64,000 bases of DNA from Bacillus pseudomycoides (GCF_022811845.1 NZ_CP064266.1:1674001-1738000); one strand, 5' to 3'; positions 15,991 to 28,722 are shown, numbered from the stretch's first letter. Made by a program: numbers and translations. Notes: generated by a model not told the origin, from the sequence alone.

Positions 15991-17007
15991 ATGATGAAAA
16001 GGCGGCTATTTTTAGTGATTGTCGGTTTATTGACCGTTTTTGCGCTAGCGGGTTGTATGGAAAAGAAACAAGAAGATGTCGTGCGAGATTTAGAAGCGAA
16101 GGTTAAGGGGATGAAGAGTTATCAAGCTGAAGCGAAATTATCTATTAAGACGGGGAATGAACCACAAGAATATAATGTGGAAGTTTGGCATAAAGAGCCT
16201 TCCTATTATCGTGTGAATTTAAAAAATACAAAGAAAGATCAGAGTCAAATCATTTTAAGGAATGATGAAGGTGTATTTGTATTAACGCCAGCTCTTAATA
16301 AAAGTTTTCGATTTCAAAGTGACTGGCCACAAAATAGTAGCCAGGCTTACTTATATGAATCACTTGTAAGAGATATCTTAAAGGATAAGAAGAATCTTTC
16401 ATTTGAGAAAACAGATAAATATTATGTATTTAAGACAAAGACGAATTACCACCATCAAAATATGCTACCAAAGCAAGAGATTAAATTGAATAAAAGTGAT
16501 TTAGCGCCTGTTTCAGTAAAATTGATGGATAATGATCAAAATGTTCTTGTGAAAGTAGACTTTTCAAAGGTGAAGTTTGATACAAAGTTTGATAAGGGTG
16601 CATTTGATACAAAGCAAAATATGTCTAGGGCGCAAGTGGATGTACAAACAACAGTGAAAGCAGATAAACCATTTGCTGTTCTGTATCCGAGTGATACTCC
16701 ACAAGGGATGGTTTTAAAGGAAGAGAAAGAGTTGAAGACAGACAGTGGCAAGCGGGCGATACTCACATACACTGGAAATAAGAAATCCTTTACATTAATA
16801 CAAGAAAAGGCGAAGGTTGCTGAAGCTTCAGCATCAATAAGTGTGAGTGGAGAGTTAGTTGATCTTGGTTTTACAATTGGTGCTCTAGCAAAAGACTCGT
16901 TAACATGGTCGCATAATGGAGTGGAATATATGCTCGTGTCTAAAGGGTTAGAACCGGATGAGTTATTAATGGTAGCTCGTTCTGTTACGGAAAAGCAGGT
17001 GAAATAA
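15991..17007 (+). CDS. ydcC: Lipoprotein of the YdcC/LolA-like family
   Basis: A 338-aa predicted lipoprotein. It has a basic start MMKRR, a hydrophobic signal of about 14 residues and the lipobox LAGC with lipidated C22. The body resembles outer-membrane-lipoprotein sorting (LolA-type) beta folds, as described for Bacillus YdcC, which is linked to sporulation. It is anchored on the outer face of the cytoplasmic membrane (in B. subtilis, of the forespore or mother cell). I chose ATG 15991, 4-5 bases after AAAGGGGC, over an in-frame start at 15919 that would put 24 residues before the signal. Its molecular role is not known. Confidence 0.85.
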   Translation: MMKRRLFLVIVGLLTVFALAGCMEKKQEDVVRDLEAKVKGMKSYQAEAKLSIKTGNEPQEYNVEVWHKEPSYYRVNLKNTKKDQSQIILRNDEGVFVLTPALNKSFRFQSDWPQNSSQAYLYESLVRDILKDKKNLSFEKTDKYYVFKTKTNYHHQNMLPKQEIKLNKSDLAPVSVKLMDNDQNVLVKVDFSKVKFDTKFDKGAFDTKQNMSRAQVDVQTTVKADKPFAVLYPSDTPQGMVLKEEKELKTDSGKRAILTYTGNKKSFTLIQEKAKVAEASASISVSGELVDLGFTIGALAKDSLTWSHNGVEYMLVSKGLEPDELLMVARSVTEKQVK

Positions 17008-17016
17008 ACTTTTTAG

Positions 17017-17048
17017 ACGTGGTGATGTATATGCACCACGTTTTTTCT
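17017..17048 (+). terminator. Terminator of ydcC
   Basis: Stem ACGTGGTG with its complement around a short loop, followed by six T (17041-17046). It separates ydcC from alr. Confidence 0.8.
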
Positions 17049-17128
17049 TGTTTTGAAGAACGGATTTCCTAAAAAGACGAATATAAAAGAATAAGCCTCG
17101 CATATCGTATATAAGGAAGTGTTTTTTT

Positions 17129-18298
17129 ATGGAAGAATCATCGTTTTGCCGTAATACGTGGGTAGAAGTAAATTTGGATGCTATTTATAACAATGTAACA
17201 CATATTAAAGAAATTATTCCGGAAAATGTTGAGGTTTTTGCTGTAGTAAAAGGGAATTCGTATGGACATGACTATGTGCCGGGGGCTAAAACTGCATTAG
17301 AGGCTGGAGCAACAAGGTTAGCTGTTGCTTTTTTAGATGAAGCATTGGTGCTTCGCCGATCCGGTATTACCGCACCGATTCTAGTATTAGGCCCATCATC
17401 GCCGCGTGTTGTGAATGTAGCTGCTGAAAATGATGTAGCATTAACTGTTTTCCAAAGAGAGTGGGTCGAGGAAGCAGTAGAAGTTTGGGATAGCTCGGTA
17501 CCATTACGTTTTCATATTAATTTCGACAGTGGTATGGGGAGAATCGGAATTCGAGAATGCAAAGAATTAACAGGTTTTTTGCGTAGTTTAGAAGATGCTC
17601 CGTTTTTTGAATTAGAAGGGGTGTATACGCATTTTTCAACAGCTGATGAAGTGGAAACCTCGTATTTTGATAAGCAATATAATACGTTTTTGAAACAGTT
17701 AAGTTGGCTTGAGGAATTTGGAGTAGATCCAAAGTTTATTCATGCGGCGAATAGTGCCGCTACTATGCGTTTCCATGGAATTACATTCAATGCTGTTCGA
17801 ATTGGAATTGCTATGTATGGTTTAACGCCATCTGTGGAGATCTGTCCATTCTTGCCGATTAAATTACAACCGGCTCTTTCGCTTCATACAACAGTTACAC
17901 ATATTAAGAAAGTAATTCAAGGTGATGGGATTAGTTATGGTGTCACGTATCGAACGAGAACGGAAGAGTGGATTGCAACAGTACCGATTGGATATGCAGA
18001 CGGTTGGCTCAGAAGATTGCAAGGATTTAAAGTACTTGTGAATGGGAAAAGGGTTCCTATTGTAGGCCGTGTTACGATGGATCAATTTATGATTCATCTT
18101 CCTTGCGAAGTGCCACTTGGCACAAAAGTTACGCTTATTGGGAAGCAGGGTGATGAATACATTAGTGCGAATGAGGTTGCGGAGTATTCAGGTACCATTA
18201 GTTATGAAATTATAACAACAATAAGCTTTCGAGTTCCTCGTATATTTATTCGAGATGGGAAGGTTGTCGAGGTTATAAATTATTTAAATGATATATAA
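17129..18298 (+). CDS. alr: Alanine racemase
   Basis: PLP-dependent enzyme interconverting L- and D-alanine for peptidoglycan; 389 aa. The PLP lysine is K41 in AVVKGNSYGHD (the family usually has AxxKANAYGHG, so this is slightly variant). The catalytic tyrosine is Y270 in GISYGVTYRT. The N-terminal TIM barrel and the C-terminal beta domain (IGYADGWLRRLQ onward) are complete. ATG with AAGGAAGTG upstream. It feeds ddl and murF, about 6 kb upstream in the window. B. cereus-group genomes usually carry a second alr; here only this one is seen. Confidence 0.95.
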   Translation: MEESSFCRNTWVEVNLDAIYNNVTHIKEIIPENVEVFAVVKGNSYGHDYVPGAKTALEAGATRLAVAFLDEALVLRRSGITAPILVLGPSSPRVVNVAAENDVALTVFQREWVEEAVEVWDSSVPLRFHINFDSGMGRIGIRECKELTGFLRSLEDAPFFELEGVYTHFSTADEVETSYFDKQYNTFLKQLSWLEEFGVDPKFIHAANSAATMRFHGITFNAVRIGIAMYGLTPSVEICPFLPIKLQPALSLHTTVTHIKKVIQGDGISYGVTYRTRTEEWIATVPIGYADGWLRRLQGFKVLVNGKRVPIVGRVTMDQFMIHLPCEVPLGTKVTLIGKQGDEYISANEVAEYSGTISYEIITTISFRVPRIFIRDGKVVEVINYLNDI

Positions 18299-18407
18299 GT
18301 AAGCTATATTCGCAGTAGTTATTTCGTGTTAGAAAGAGATGAAAAGTACAAGAGAGTGAATGTTTTGTTTGTCAATTGGAAAACATAAACAAGGAATAAG
18401 TAAGTCT

Positions 18408-18436
18408 TTGCAACAGGCTCCATACAATGGTATTAT
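18408..18436 (+). promoter_or_regulatory. Promoter of ndoAI-ndoA
   Basis: TTGCAA (18408-18413), 17-bp spacer, TATTAT (18431-18436), a good sigma-A match about 55 bp before the antitoxin start. Confidence 0.65.
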
Positions 18437-18491
18437 TACAATAGGTGTCATATATATTTGGGTGTGTAGTTGACGGTGGAGGTGTATTTTT

Positions 18492-18779
18492 GTGTCCGAA
18501 TCGAGTGTAACTACTGAAATCGTGGTTCGGTTGCCAAAGCAAGTGGTAACGGAATTGGACGGAATTGGAAAACAAGAGAATAAGAATCGCCATGAACTAA
18601 TTTGCCAGGCAACACAACTGTTATTGCGTCAACATAAGACGAAGAAACGCTACCAACATGAATCAATGCGACGTGGGTACATTGAAATGGGAAAAATTAA
18701 TCTTGGTATTGCATCTGAAGCTTTCTTAGCAGAGTATGAAGCAGCTCATACAGTAGAACGCTTAGTTAGCGGGGGGTAA
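18492..18779 (+). CDS. ndoAI: Antitoxin EndoAI (MazE-type, ribbon-helix-helix)
   Basis: A 95-aa antitoxin. The N-terminal half (TTEIVVRLPKQVVTELDGI...NRHELICQATQLLL) is a ribbon-helix-helix DNA-binding domain. The C-terminal part (YQHESMRRGYIEMGKINLGIA..EYEAA) is the toxin-binding tail as in B. subtilis YdcD/EndoAI. It neutralises the toxin encoded next and probably autoregulates the pair. GTG start with GGTGGAGGTG upstream. The toxin gene begins 4 bp after its stop. Confidence 0.93.
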   Translation: MSESSVTTEIVVRLPKQVVTELDGIGKQENKNRHELICQATQLLLRQHKTKKRYQHESMRRGYIEMGKINLGIASEAFLAEYEAAHTVERLVSGG

Positions 18780-18783
18780 TATT

Positions 18784-19134
18784 TTGATTGTAAAACGCGG
18801 CGACGTGTATTTTGCAGACCTTTCCCCAGTTGTTGGTTCTGAGCAAGGAGGCGTTCGTCCGGTTCTTGTCATTCAAAATGACATCGGAAATCGTTTTAGT
18901 CCGACTGTGATTGTAGCGGCTATTACTGCGCAGATTCAGAAAGCAAAATTGCCCACACATGTGGAAATTGATGCGAAAAAGTACGGCTTTGAGAGAGATT
19001 CTGTTATCTTGCTCGAACAGATTCGAACAATCGATAAGCAGCGCTTAACGGATAAAATTACTCATTTAGATGAGTTAATGATGAGTCGTGTAGATGAAGC
19101 ACTGCAAATTAGTTTAGGACTAATAGATTTTTAA
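18784..19134 (+). CDS. ndoA: Endoribonuclease toxin EndoA (MazF family)
   Basis: A 116-aa PemK/MazF-fold mRNA interferase that in Bacillus cuts single-stranded RNA at UACAU-type sites. It has the family N-terminus VKRGDVYFADLSPVVGSEQGGVRPVLVIQND (loop between strands 1 and 2) and PTVIVAAITAQ. Catalytic R and T residues are expected within GGVRPV and the PTVIVAAIT strand. TTG start; the Shine-Dalgarno GCGGGGGG overlaps the antitoxin stop, so the two are translationally coupled. The pair is chromosomal and conserved in this context, not a recent acquisition. Confidence 0.95.
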   Translation: MIVKRGDVYFADLSPVVGSEQGGVRPVLVIQNDIGNRFSPTVIVAAITAQIQKAKLPTHVEIDAKKYGFERDSVILLEQIRTIDKQRLTDKITHLDELMMSRVDEALQISLGLIDF

Positions 19135-19145
19135 ATCGGCAGTTT

Positions 19146-19176
19146 AAGTTGCTCTCTTAGGAGCAACTTTTTTTAT
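19146..19176 (+). terminator. Terminator of ndoAI-ndoA
   Basis: Perfect 9-bp stem AAGTTGCTC/GAGCAACTT, 6-nt loop, then TTTTTATT. Confidence 0.85.
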
Positions 19177-19190
19177 TAAGGGAGGTTCGG

Positions 19191-21365
19191 TTGTATATGG
19201 AAATGGTAGATAATCGACAAGCGTTAATGAAAATGTTAGTGAAAGAATTAGGCTTTACAGAAAAGCAGGTTCGTCATGTTATTCAATTAACAGAAGAAGG
19301 TAATACAGTTCCATTTATTGCTCGTTACCGAAAAGAATGGACCGGATCTTTAGATGAAGTGCAAATTCGTGCAATCTTAGAAAGATGGCAATATATGATG
19401 CAACTTGAAGATCGGAAAGAAGAGGTTCTTCGTCTGATTCATGAAAAGGGAAAATTAACAGAAGAGTTGCGTCACTATATTATATCTGCAACAAAACTAC
19501 AAGAAGTAGAAGACTTGTACCGTCCGTATAAAGAAAAAAGAAGAACGAAAGCGACGATTGCTAAAGATAAGGGGCTTGAATCGTTAGCTGAATGGTTACT
19601 TCTGTTTACGAAAGAAGACCCAAAAGATAAGGCAAAAGAGTTTGTTAATGCTGAGAAAGAAGTGCAATCTGTCCAAGAAGCATTGCAAGGTGCGCAAGAT
19701 ATTATTGCAGAACTTGTATCAGATGATGCAGCGTATCGTAGCTGGATTCGTAATGTTGCCTTTAGAAAAGGAATGATTGCGTCCTCTGTAAAAGATGAAG
19801 AAAAAGATGAAAAAAATATATATGAGATGTACTACGGTTATGAAGAGCCTTTGCAAAAGATTGTGCCGCATCGTGTATTAGCTATGAACCGTGGTGAAAA
19901 AGAAGAGATTTTAAAAGTTTCTGTTGTGCCGCCGACAGAAGAGATTGTTCGCTTTTTACATAAGAAAGAGATTCGCGATGCTTCTTCTAAAAGTGCAGAG
20001 TATGTACAATTAGCGATTGATGATGGATACAAGCGATTAATTCAGCCGTCAATCGAAAGGGAGATTCGTAAAGAATTAACTGAAACTGCAGAAGAGCAAG
20101 CAATTCACATTTTTTCTGAGAATTTACGTAATTTATTATTGCAGCCACCAATGAAAGGGAAAGTAGTCTTAGCGGTAGATCCTGCATATCGAACGGGATG
20201 TAAATTATCTGTGGTAGATGATACAGGGAAAGTTCTTCATATTGATGTTATCTACCCGCATCCACCTGTACGGAAATATGAAGATGCAAAAGGAAAAGTT
20301 CTTTCTATTATAGATAAATATCAAGTGCAGATGATTGCAATTGGAAATGGTACAGCTTCTAGGGAAACAGAAGAGTTTATAGTAGATGTTTTACAATCAG
20401 TGCCGCGAGATGTATTTTATATTATTGTTAATGAAGCGGGGGCTAGTGTATATTCAGCTTCTGATTTGGCTCGTGAAGAATTTCCAGATTTGCAAGTTGA
20501 GGAAAGAAGTGCTGTTTCGATTGGAAGACGTCTGCAAGATCCGCTTGCAGAACTTGTGAAAATTGATCCGAAATCAGTTGGGGTAGGACAGTATCAACAT
20601 GATGTATCACAAAAGAGATTAAATGAATCATTAACATTTGTTGTGGAAACAGCTGTTAACCAAGTGGGAGTGAATGTGAATACAGCTTCTGTCGCGCTAT
20701 TACAATACGTTTCGGGATTATCAAAAACTGTTGCGAAAAATATTGTAAGCAAACGTGAAGAAGATGGGAAATTTACAAAACGTACAGAGTTGAAGAAAAT
20801 ACCGCGGTTAGGTGCCAAGACGTATGAACAGTGTATTGGTTTCTTGCGTATACTAGAAGGTAAAAATCCACTTGATAGAACGAGCATCCATCCAGAGCAG
20901 TATAAAAATGTTGAATTGCTATTAAAAAGTTTAGGGTTATCGATTGATGATGTAGGACAACCACATTTACAACAATGTTTAGAGGAAGTAGAGCTTTCTA
21001 AATTATCTCAAGAGACGAATATTGGTGAACCAACATTAATTGATATTATAGATTCCCTAATTAGACCAGAACGAGATATGCGTGATGAATTACCAAAGCC
21101 ACTTTTGAAAAAGGGAATTCTCAAATTAGAAGATTTAAAGCGCGGCATGGAGTTAGAAGGAACGGTTCGAAATGTCGTTGATTTTGGTGCGTTTGTCGAT
21201 ATTGGTGTGAAGCAAGATGGTTTAGTACATATTTCTAAACTGAGCAAACAGTTTGTGAAGCATCCGTTAGATGTGGTATCTGTCGGGCAAATTGTAAAGG
21301 TATGGGTAGATGATGTTGATATGAAAAAAGGACGCGTTGCCTTGTCGATGCTACCTATTGAATAA
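19191..21365 (+). CDS. tex: Tex-family transcription accessory protein
   Basis: A 724-aa nucleic-acid-binding protein (YdcI in B. subtilis). Domain order: helical N-terminal Tex domain (1-190), YqgF RNase-H-like domain (about 325-455, VVLAVDPAYRTGCK), helix-hairpin-helix region (about 490-560, VNTASVALLQYVSGL and KIPRLGAKTYEQCIGFLRI), and C-terminal S1 RNA-binding domain (about 643-715, GMELEGTVRNVVDFGAFVDIG). Its precise role in Gram-positives is unsettled; it is linked to transcription and RNA quality. TTG 19191 is best placed after GGGAGG; ATG 19197 and 19203 are alternatives. It follows ndoA as in B. subtilis. Confidence 0.93.
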   Translation: MYMEMVDNRQALMKMLVKELGFTEKQVRHVIQLTEEGNTVPFIARYRKEWTGSLDEVQIRAILERWQYMMQLEDRKEEVLRLIHEKGKLTEELRHYIISATKLQEVEDLYRPYKEKRRTKATIAKDKGLESLAEWLLLFTKEDPKDKAKEFVNAEKEVQSVQEALQGAQDIIAELVSDDAAYRSWIRNVAFRKGMIASSVKDEEKDEKNIYEMYYGYEEPLQKIVPHRVLAMNRGEKEEILKVSVVPPTEEIVRFLHKKEIRDASSKSAEYVQLAIDDGYKRLIQPSIEREIRKELTETAEEQAIHIFSENLRNLLLQPPMKGKVVLAVDPAYRTGCKLSVVDDTGKVLHIDVIYPHPPVRKYEDAKGKVLSIIDKYQVQMIAIGNGTASRETEEFIVDVLQSVPRDVFYIIVNEAGASVYSASDLAREEFPDLQVEERSAVSIGRRLQDPLAELVKIDPKSVGVGQYQHDVSQKRLNESLTFVVETAVNQVGVNVNTASVALLQYVSGLSKTVAKNIVSKREEDGKFTKRTELKKIPRLGAKTYEQCIGFLRILEGKNPLDRTSIHPEQYKNVELLLKSLGLSIDDVGQPHLQQCLEEVELSKLSQETNIGEPTLIDIIDSLIRPERDMRDELPKPLLKKGILKLEDLKRGMELEGTVRNVVDFGAFVDIGVKQDGLVHISKLSKQFVKHPLDVVSVGQIVKVWVDDVDMKKGRVALSMLPIE

Positions 21366-21372
21366 TAATGGG

Positions 21373-21401
21373 AAAAGGGCAGGGTGACACTGCCCTTTTT
21401 T
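21373..21401 (+). terminator. Terminator of tex
   Basis: 10-bp stem AAAAGGGCAG/CTGCCCTTTT with a 7-nt loop and two more T. Confidence 0.85.
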
Positions 21402-21426
21402 CGTGAACGGATGTTATTGGGGATTT

Positions 21427-21459
21427 AATCGGTGGGAAAGGCTTCAGCCCCCGCCGATT
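21427..21459. repeat. Dispersed palindromic repeat (copy 3)
   Basis: AATCGGTGGG (21427-21436) paired with CCCGCCGATT (21450-21459), then AAACGTTCGCTTT. It is a diverged relative of the elements at 4334 and 55857 and lies just before the 3' end of cmpA. Confidence 0.5.
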
Positions 21460-21473
21460 AAACGTTCGCTTTG

Positions 21474-21590
21474 TCAGGAATTTTGATGTAATTTGCTATA
21501 ATAAAACCAGCATTCGTTTAGTAGCTTAATTTGATACCGGTTTTTTTCGAAATATGCACGTTGCATTTGTTTTCGGAGCCATGTAGGCAT
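21474..21590 (-). CDS. cmpA: Cortex morphogenetic protein CmpA
   Basis: A 38-aa gene. The product starts MPTWLRKQMQRAYFEKNRY and continues QIKLLNECWFYY to the end. I recognise it as CmpA, the small B. subtilis sporulation protein that, as an adaptor, helps ClpXP degrade SpoIVA in cells with faulty coats and holds back cortex assembly. The PxWLxKQMQ start and the QIKLLNxCW core match the family. ATG lies 7 bases after AAGGAGGG, an excellent site. Position between tex and ydcK on the opposite strand is the same as in B. subtilis. Confidence 0.88.
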   Translation of the reverse strand: MPTWLRKQMQRAYFEKNRYQIKLLNECWFYYSKLHQNS

Positions 21591-21832
21591 AAGAATCCCT
21601 CCTTGTTTAATCCGGCTCTAACAAGTAGCCTCTATGGAGTGAAATAGAGATTTAACTCCATCTTGGGAACTGCTTATAAGAGTTTGGTTAGTGAAGTTCT
21701 ATGAAAAAATGAGGGAGAAGGTATTTCATAGAAGTTACACTTTTTGAATGAGGATGGGTATATGTACTATTTAATATATGTATAAGAAAGAAGAAAAGTG
21801 TAAGTTTATTTTTAGTTTTTGGGGGAATAAAA

Positions 21833-22297
21833 ATGAATGAAAAAGAAGTTCAAAAACTTGTAGAAGAAATATCGTTACAATATTTCGGGAGGTTTTTTTT
21901 GCATAAAGCAATGTTTAATAAACGCCTGCGTACAACTGGTGGGAGATATTTGTTGCAAAGTCATAATATAGAATTAAACTATCATTATTATGAAGTGTAT
22001 GGAAAAGAAGAATTAATTGGCATCATTAAGCATGAGCTGTGTCATTATCACTTACATATTATGGGGAAAGGATATCAACATCGGGATCGAGATTTTCGTC
22101 AGTTATTGAAAGAGGTTGGAGCCCCTAGATTTTGCAAGAGAATACCGGGAGTGGAAAAAGAGCCTGAAACGAATGTGTATGAATGCATAGAATGCGCTTT
22201 TCAATATGTAAGAAGACGTTCAATCAATACAAAAAGATATGTTTGCGGAAAGTGTAAGGGTAGATTAAAAGAGATAAAAAAACACCTTGACAGTTAA
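21833..22297 (+). CDS. ydcK: SprT-like zinc-metalloprotease domain protein
   Basis: A 154-aa SprT-like protein. The zinc protease motif HELCHYH gives H67, E68 and H71. The C-terminal part holds a Cys pair set YECIECAFQ and YVCGKCKGRL, a zinc ribbon. The family relates to SprT/Spartan proteins, but the bacterial substrate is unknown. ATG preceded by GGGGGAA. It follows tex and cmpA; a tRNA promoter overlaps its stop codon. Upstream, 21630-21830 holds only an inverted repeat (TTCTATGAAA..TTTCATAGAA, about 21697-21735). Confidence 0.88.
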   Translation: MNEKEVQKLVEEISLQYFGRFFLHKAMFNKRLRTTGGRYLLQSHNIELNYHYYEVYGKEELIGIIKHELCHYHLHIMGKGYQHRDRDFRQLLKEVGAPRFCKRIPGVEKEPETNVYECIECAFQYVRRRSINTKRYVCGKCKGRLKEIKKHLDS

Positions 22298-22384
22298 AAA
22301 CCAATCCAGTATATTATAAACATGTCACGTTTGTACAAAATATTGTATAAACGACTTGACTTATAATATGAATTTATATAAGAT
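22287..22384 (+). promoter_or_regulatory. Tandem promoters of the tRNA cluster
   Basis: P1 is TTGACA (22287-22292) with TATATT at 22310-22315, spacer 17. P2 is TTGACT (22356-22361) with TAAGAT at 22379-22384, spacer 17. P1 overlaps the ydcK stop codon. Confidence 0.8.
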
Positions 22385-22402
22385 GTAAACTGTCTTTCTT
22401 AT

Positions 22403-22477
22403 TCCGCAGTAGCTCAGTGGTAGAGCTATCGGCTGTTAACCGATCGGTCGTAGGTTCGAGTCCTACCTGCGGAGCCA
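22403..22477 (+). tRNA. tRNA-Asn (GUU)
   Basis: Complete cloverleaf with acceptor TCCGCAG/CTGCGGA, anticodon GTT, TTCGAGT T-loop and encoded CCA. First tRNA of the cluster. Confidence 0.95.
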
Positions 22478-22480
22478 TAT

Positions 22481-22571
22481 AGAGAAGTACCCAAGTGGCT
22501 CAAGGGGCTCCCCTGCTAAGGGAGTAGATCGCTAACGCGGTGCGAGGGTTCGAATCCCTTCTTCTCTGCCA
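22481..22571 (+). tRNA. tRNA-Ser (GCU)
   Basis: 91-nt class II tRNA with a long variable arm. Acceptor AGAGAAG/CTTCTCT, anticodon GCT, encoded CCA. Confidence 0.95.
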
Positions 22572-22579
22572 TTCATATT

Positions 22580-22654
22580 GGCCCGTTGGTCAAGTGGTTA
22601 AGACACCGCCCTTTCACGGCGGTAACACGGGTTCGAATCCCGTACGGGTCACCA
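22580..22654 (+). tRNA. tRNA-Glu (UUC)
   Basis: Acceptor GGCCCGT/ACGGGTC with one G:U pair, anticodon TTC, encoded CCA. Confidence 0.95.
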
Positions 22655-22659
22655 CTTTC

Positions 22660-22735
22660 GGAGGATTAGCTCAGCTGGGAGAGCACCTGCCTTACAAGCA
22701 GGGGGTCGGCGGTTCGATCCCGTCATCCTCCACCA
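22660..22735 (+). tRNA. tRNA-Val (UAC)
   Basis: Acceptor GGAGGAT/ATCCTCC, anticodon TAC, encoded CCA. Confidence 0.95.
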
Positions 22736-22759
22736 TATATAATATACAAATAGTATCGT

Positions 22760-22836
<77 letters not shown>

Positions 22837-22838
22837 AT

Positions 22839-22914
22839 GGTCCCGTGGTGTAGTGGTTAACATGCCTGCCTGTCACGCAGGAGATCGCCGGTTCGACCCC
22901 GGTCGGGACCGCCA
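22839..22914 (+). tRNA. tRNA-Asp (GUC)
   Basis: Acceptor GGTCCCG/CGGGACC, anticodon GTC, encoded CCA. An identical copy is at 28601, again directly after fMet. Confidence 0.95.
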
Positions 22915-22923
22915 TTCTAACTT

Positions 22924-22990
22924 CTGCTAATAAGCAGTTGTTTTTTATTGCTTATTGTGATAAGATGTTTTTTGTCACTAAAAAGGAATA
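22924..22990 (+). promoter_or_regulatory. Terminator-like hairpin and possible internal promoter in the tRNA cluster
   Basis: CTGCT-AATA-AGCAG then TTGTTTTTT resembles a weak terminator after tRNA-Asp. TTGTTT, 16 bp, TAAGAT may restart transcription before tRNA-Gln. Confidence 0.4.
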
Positions 22991-22998
22991 TTTTTTGA

Positions 22999-23073
22999 TG
23001 GGCTATAGCCAAGCGGTAAGGCAACGGACTTTGACTCCGTCATGCGCTGGTTCGAATCCAGCTAGCCCAGCCA
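22999..23073 (+). tRNA. tRNA-Gln (UUG)
   Basis: Acceptor TGGGCTA/TAGCCCA, anticodon TTG, encoded CCA. Confidence 0.95.
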
Positions 23074-23078
23074 TTTAC

Positions 23079-23151
23079 GAGCCATTAGCTCAGTTGGTAG
23101 AGCATCTGACTTTTAATCAGAGGGTCGAAGGTTCGAGTCCTTCATGGCTCA
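23079..23151 (+). tRNA. tRNA-Lys (UUU)
   Basis: Acceptor GAGCCAT/ATGGCTC, anticodon TTT. CCA is not encoded (the 3' end is followed by CTTTT), so it must be added by the nucleotidyltransferase. Confidence 0.95.
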
Positions 23152-23164
23152 CTTTTTTATTTCC

Positions 23165-23245
23165 GCGGGTGTGGCGGAATTGGCAGACGCACCAGACTTA
23201 GGATCTGGCGCCTTTGGCGTGGGGGTTCGACTCCCTTCACCCGCA
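23165..23245 (+). tRNA. tRNA-Leu (UAG)
   Basis: Class II tRNA with acceptor GCGGGTG/CACCCGC and anticodon TAG; CCA not encoded. Confidence 0.93.
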
Positions 23246-23249
23246 TTAT

Positions 23250-23335
<86 letters not shown>

Positions 23336-23355
23336 AAGAAAAAATAAAAAAGTGC

Positions 23356-23384
23356 TTGCATTTGAAAATGCAATGTGATAAGAT
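23356..23384 (+). promoter_or_regulatory. Promoter within the tRNA cluster, ahead of rrn1
   Basis: TTGCAT (23356-23361), 17-bp spacer, TAAGAT (23379-23384). It can drive tRNA-Arg, Pro, Gly and the rrn1 rRNAs, for which no other promoter lies between tRNA-Gly and 16S. Confidence 0.7.
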
Positions 23385-23428
23385 AATTAAGTCGCTGAAA
23401 TACAACGACGACAAAACATCATAAATAA

Positions 23429-23505
23429 GCGCCCGTAGCTCAATTGGATAGAGCGTTTGACTACGGATCAAGAGGTTAGGGGTTCGACTCCTCTCGGGCG
23501 CGCCA
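23429..23505 (+). tRNA. tRNA-Arg (ACG)
   Basis: Acceptor GCGCCCG/CGGGCGC, anticodon ACG (A34 expected to be edited to inosine), encoded CCA. Confidence 0.95.
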
Positions 23506-23508
23506 TAA

Positions 23509-23585
23509 CGGGAAGTGGCTCAGCTTGGTAGAGCACCTGGTTTGGGACCAGGGGGTCGCAGGTTCAAATCCTGTCTTCCCGACCA
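23509..23585 (+). tRNA. tRNA-Pro (UGG)
   Basis: Acceptor CGGGAAG/CTTCCCG, anticodon TGG, encoded CCA. Confidence 0.95.
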
Positions 23586-23586
23586 C

Positions 23587-23657
23587 GCGGGTGTAGTTTA
23601 GTGGTAAAACAAGAGCCTTCCAAGCTCTGGTCGAGAGTTCGATTCTCTTCACCCGCT
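23587..23657 (+). tRNA. tRNA-Gly (UCC)
   Basis: 71-nt tRNA with acceptor GCGGGTG/CACCCGC, anticodon TCC, CCA not encoded. It is the last tRNA before 16S. Confidence 0.94.
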
Positions 23658-23661
23658 TTTA

Positions 23662-23674
23662 GTTCTTTGAAAAC
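23662..23674 (+). promoter_or_regulatory. rrn1 leader boxA antitermination site
   Basis: GTTCTTTGAAAAC, repeated in the 16S-23S spacer at 25378-25390. The same pair occurs in all four operons and fits the Nus-factor boxA role. Confidence 0.6.
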
Positions 23675-23734
23675 TGAACGAAACAAACAACGTGAAACGT
23701 CAATTTTTATTTTAGGTGCTAGACAAACTAACTT

Positions 23735-25286
<1,552 letters not shown>

Positions 25287-25427
25287 TGGAGAATTGATGA
25301 ACGCTGTTCATCAATATAAGTTTCCGTGTTTCGTTTTGTTCAGTTTTGAGAGAACTATCTCTCAGAAATAAATGTATGTTCTTTGAAAACTAGATAACAG
25401 TGTAGCTCATATTTTTAATTTTAGTTT

Positions 25428-28345
<2,918 letters not shown>

Positions 28346-28393
28346 ATAATATGAAGCAATGTTATCTAGTTTTGAAGGAATATACCTTCATAA

Positions 28394-28510
28394 GTCTGGT
28401 AATGATGGCAGAGAGGTCACACCCGTTCCCATACCGAACACGGAAGTTAAGCTCTCTAGCGCCGATGGTAGTTGGGGCCTTGCCCCTGTGAGAGTAGGAC
28501 GTTGCCAGGC
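28394..28510 (+). rRNA. 5S rRNA, operon 1 (variant)
   Basis: 117-nt 5S with the CACACCCGTTCCCATACCG core. It differs from the other three copies at paired sites: the terminal stem has TCTGGTAA/TTGCCAGGC where they have TTTGGTGA/TCGCCAAGC, and a loop stem has GGGGCC/GCCCC where they have GGGACC/GTCCC. The changes keep base pairing. Confidence 0.95.
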
Positions 28511-28521
28511 TTTTATATCGT

Positions 28522-28598
<77 letters not shown>

Positions 28599-28600
28599 AT

Positions 28601-28676
28601 GGTCCCGTGGTGTAGTGGTTAACATGCCTGCCTGTCACGCAGGAGATCGCCGGTTCGACCCCGGTCGGGACCGCCA
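28601..28676 (+). tRNA. tRNA-Asp (GUC), second copy
   Basis: Identical to 22839-22914. The fMet-Asp unit with its spacer is a perfect duplication. Confidence 0.95.
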
Positions 28677-28693
28677 TTTATACAAAGAAAAGA

Positions 28694-28722
28694 ACGAAAC
28701 AACTTGTTTCGTATTTTTTTAT
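28694..28722 (+). terminator. Terminator of rrn1
   Basis: Stem ACGAAAC/GTTTCGT with a 5-nt loop, followed by ATTTTTTTATTT. Confidence 0.75.

Noticed and set aside
18492..19134. ndoAI/ndoA as a recently acquired plasmid-type toxin-antitoxin system
   Set aside because: The pair sits in the conserved Bacillus order acpS-ydcC-alr-ndoAI-ndoA-tex, with no mobile element nearby, so it is a core chromosomal locus.
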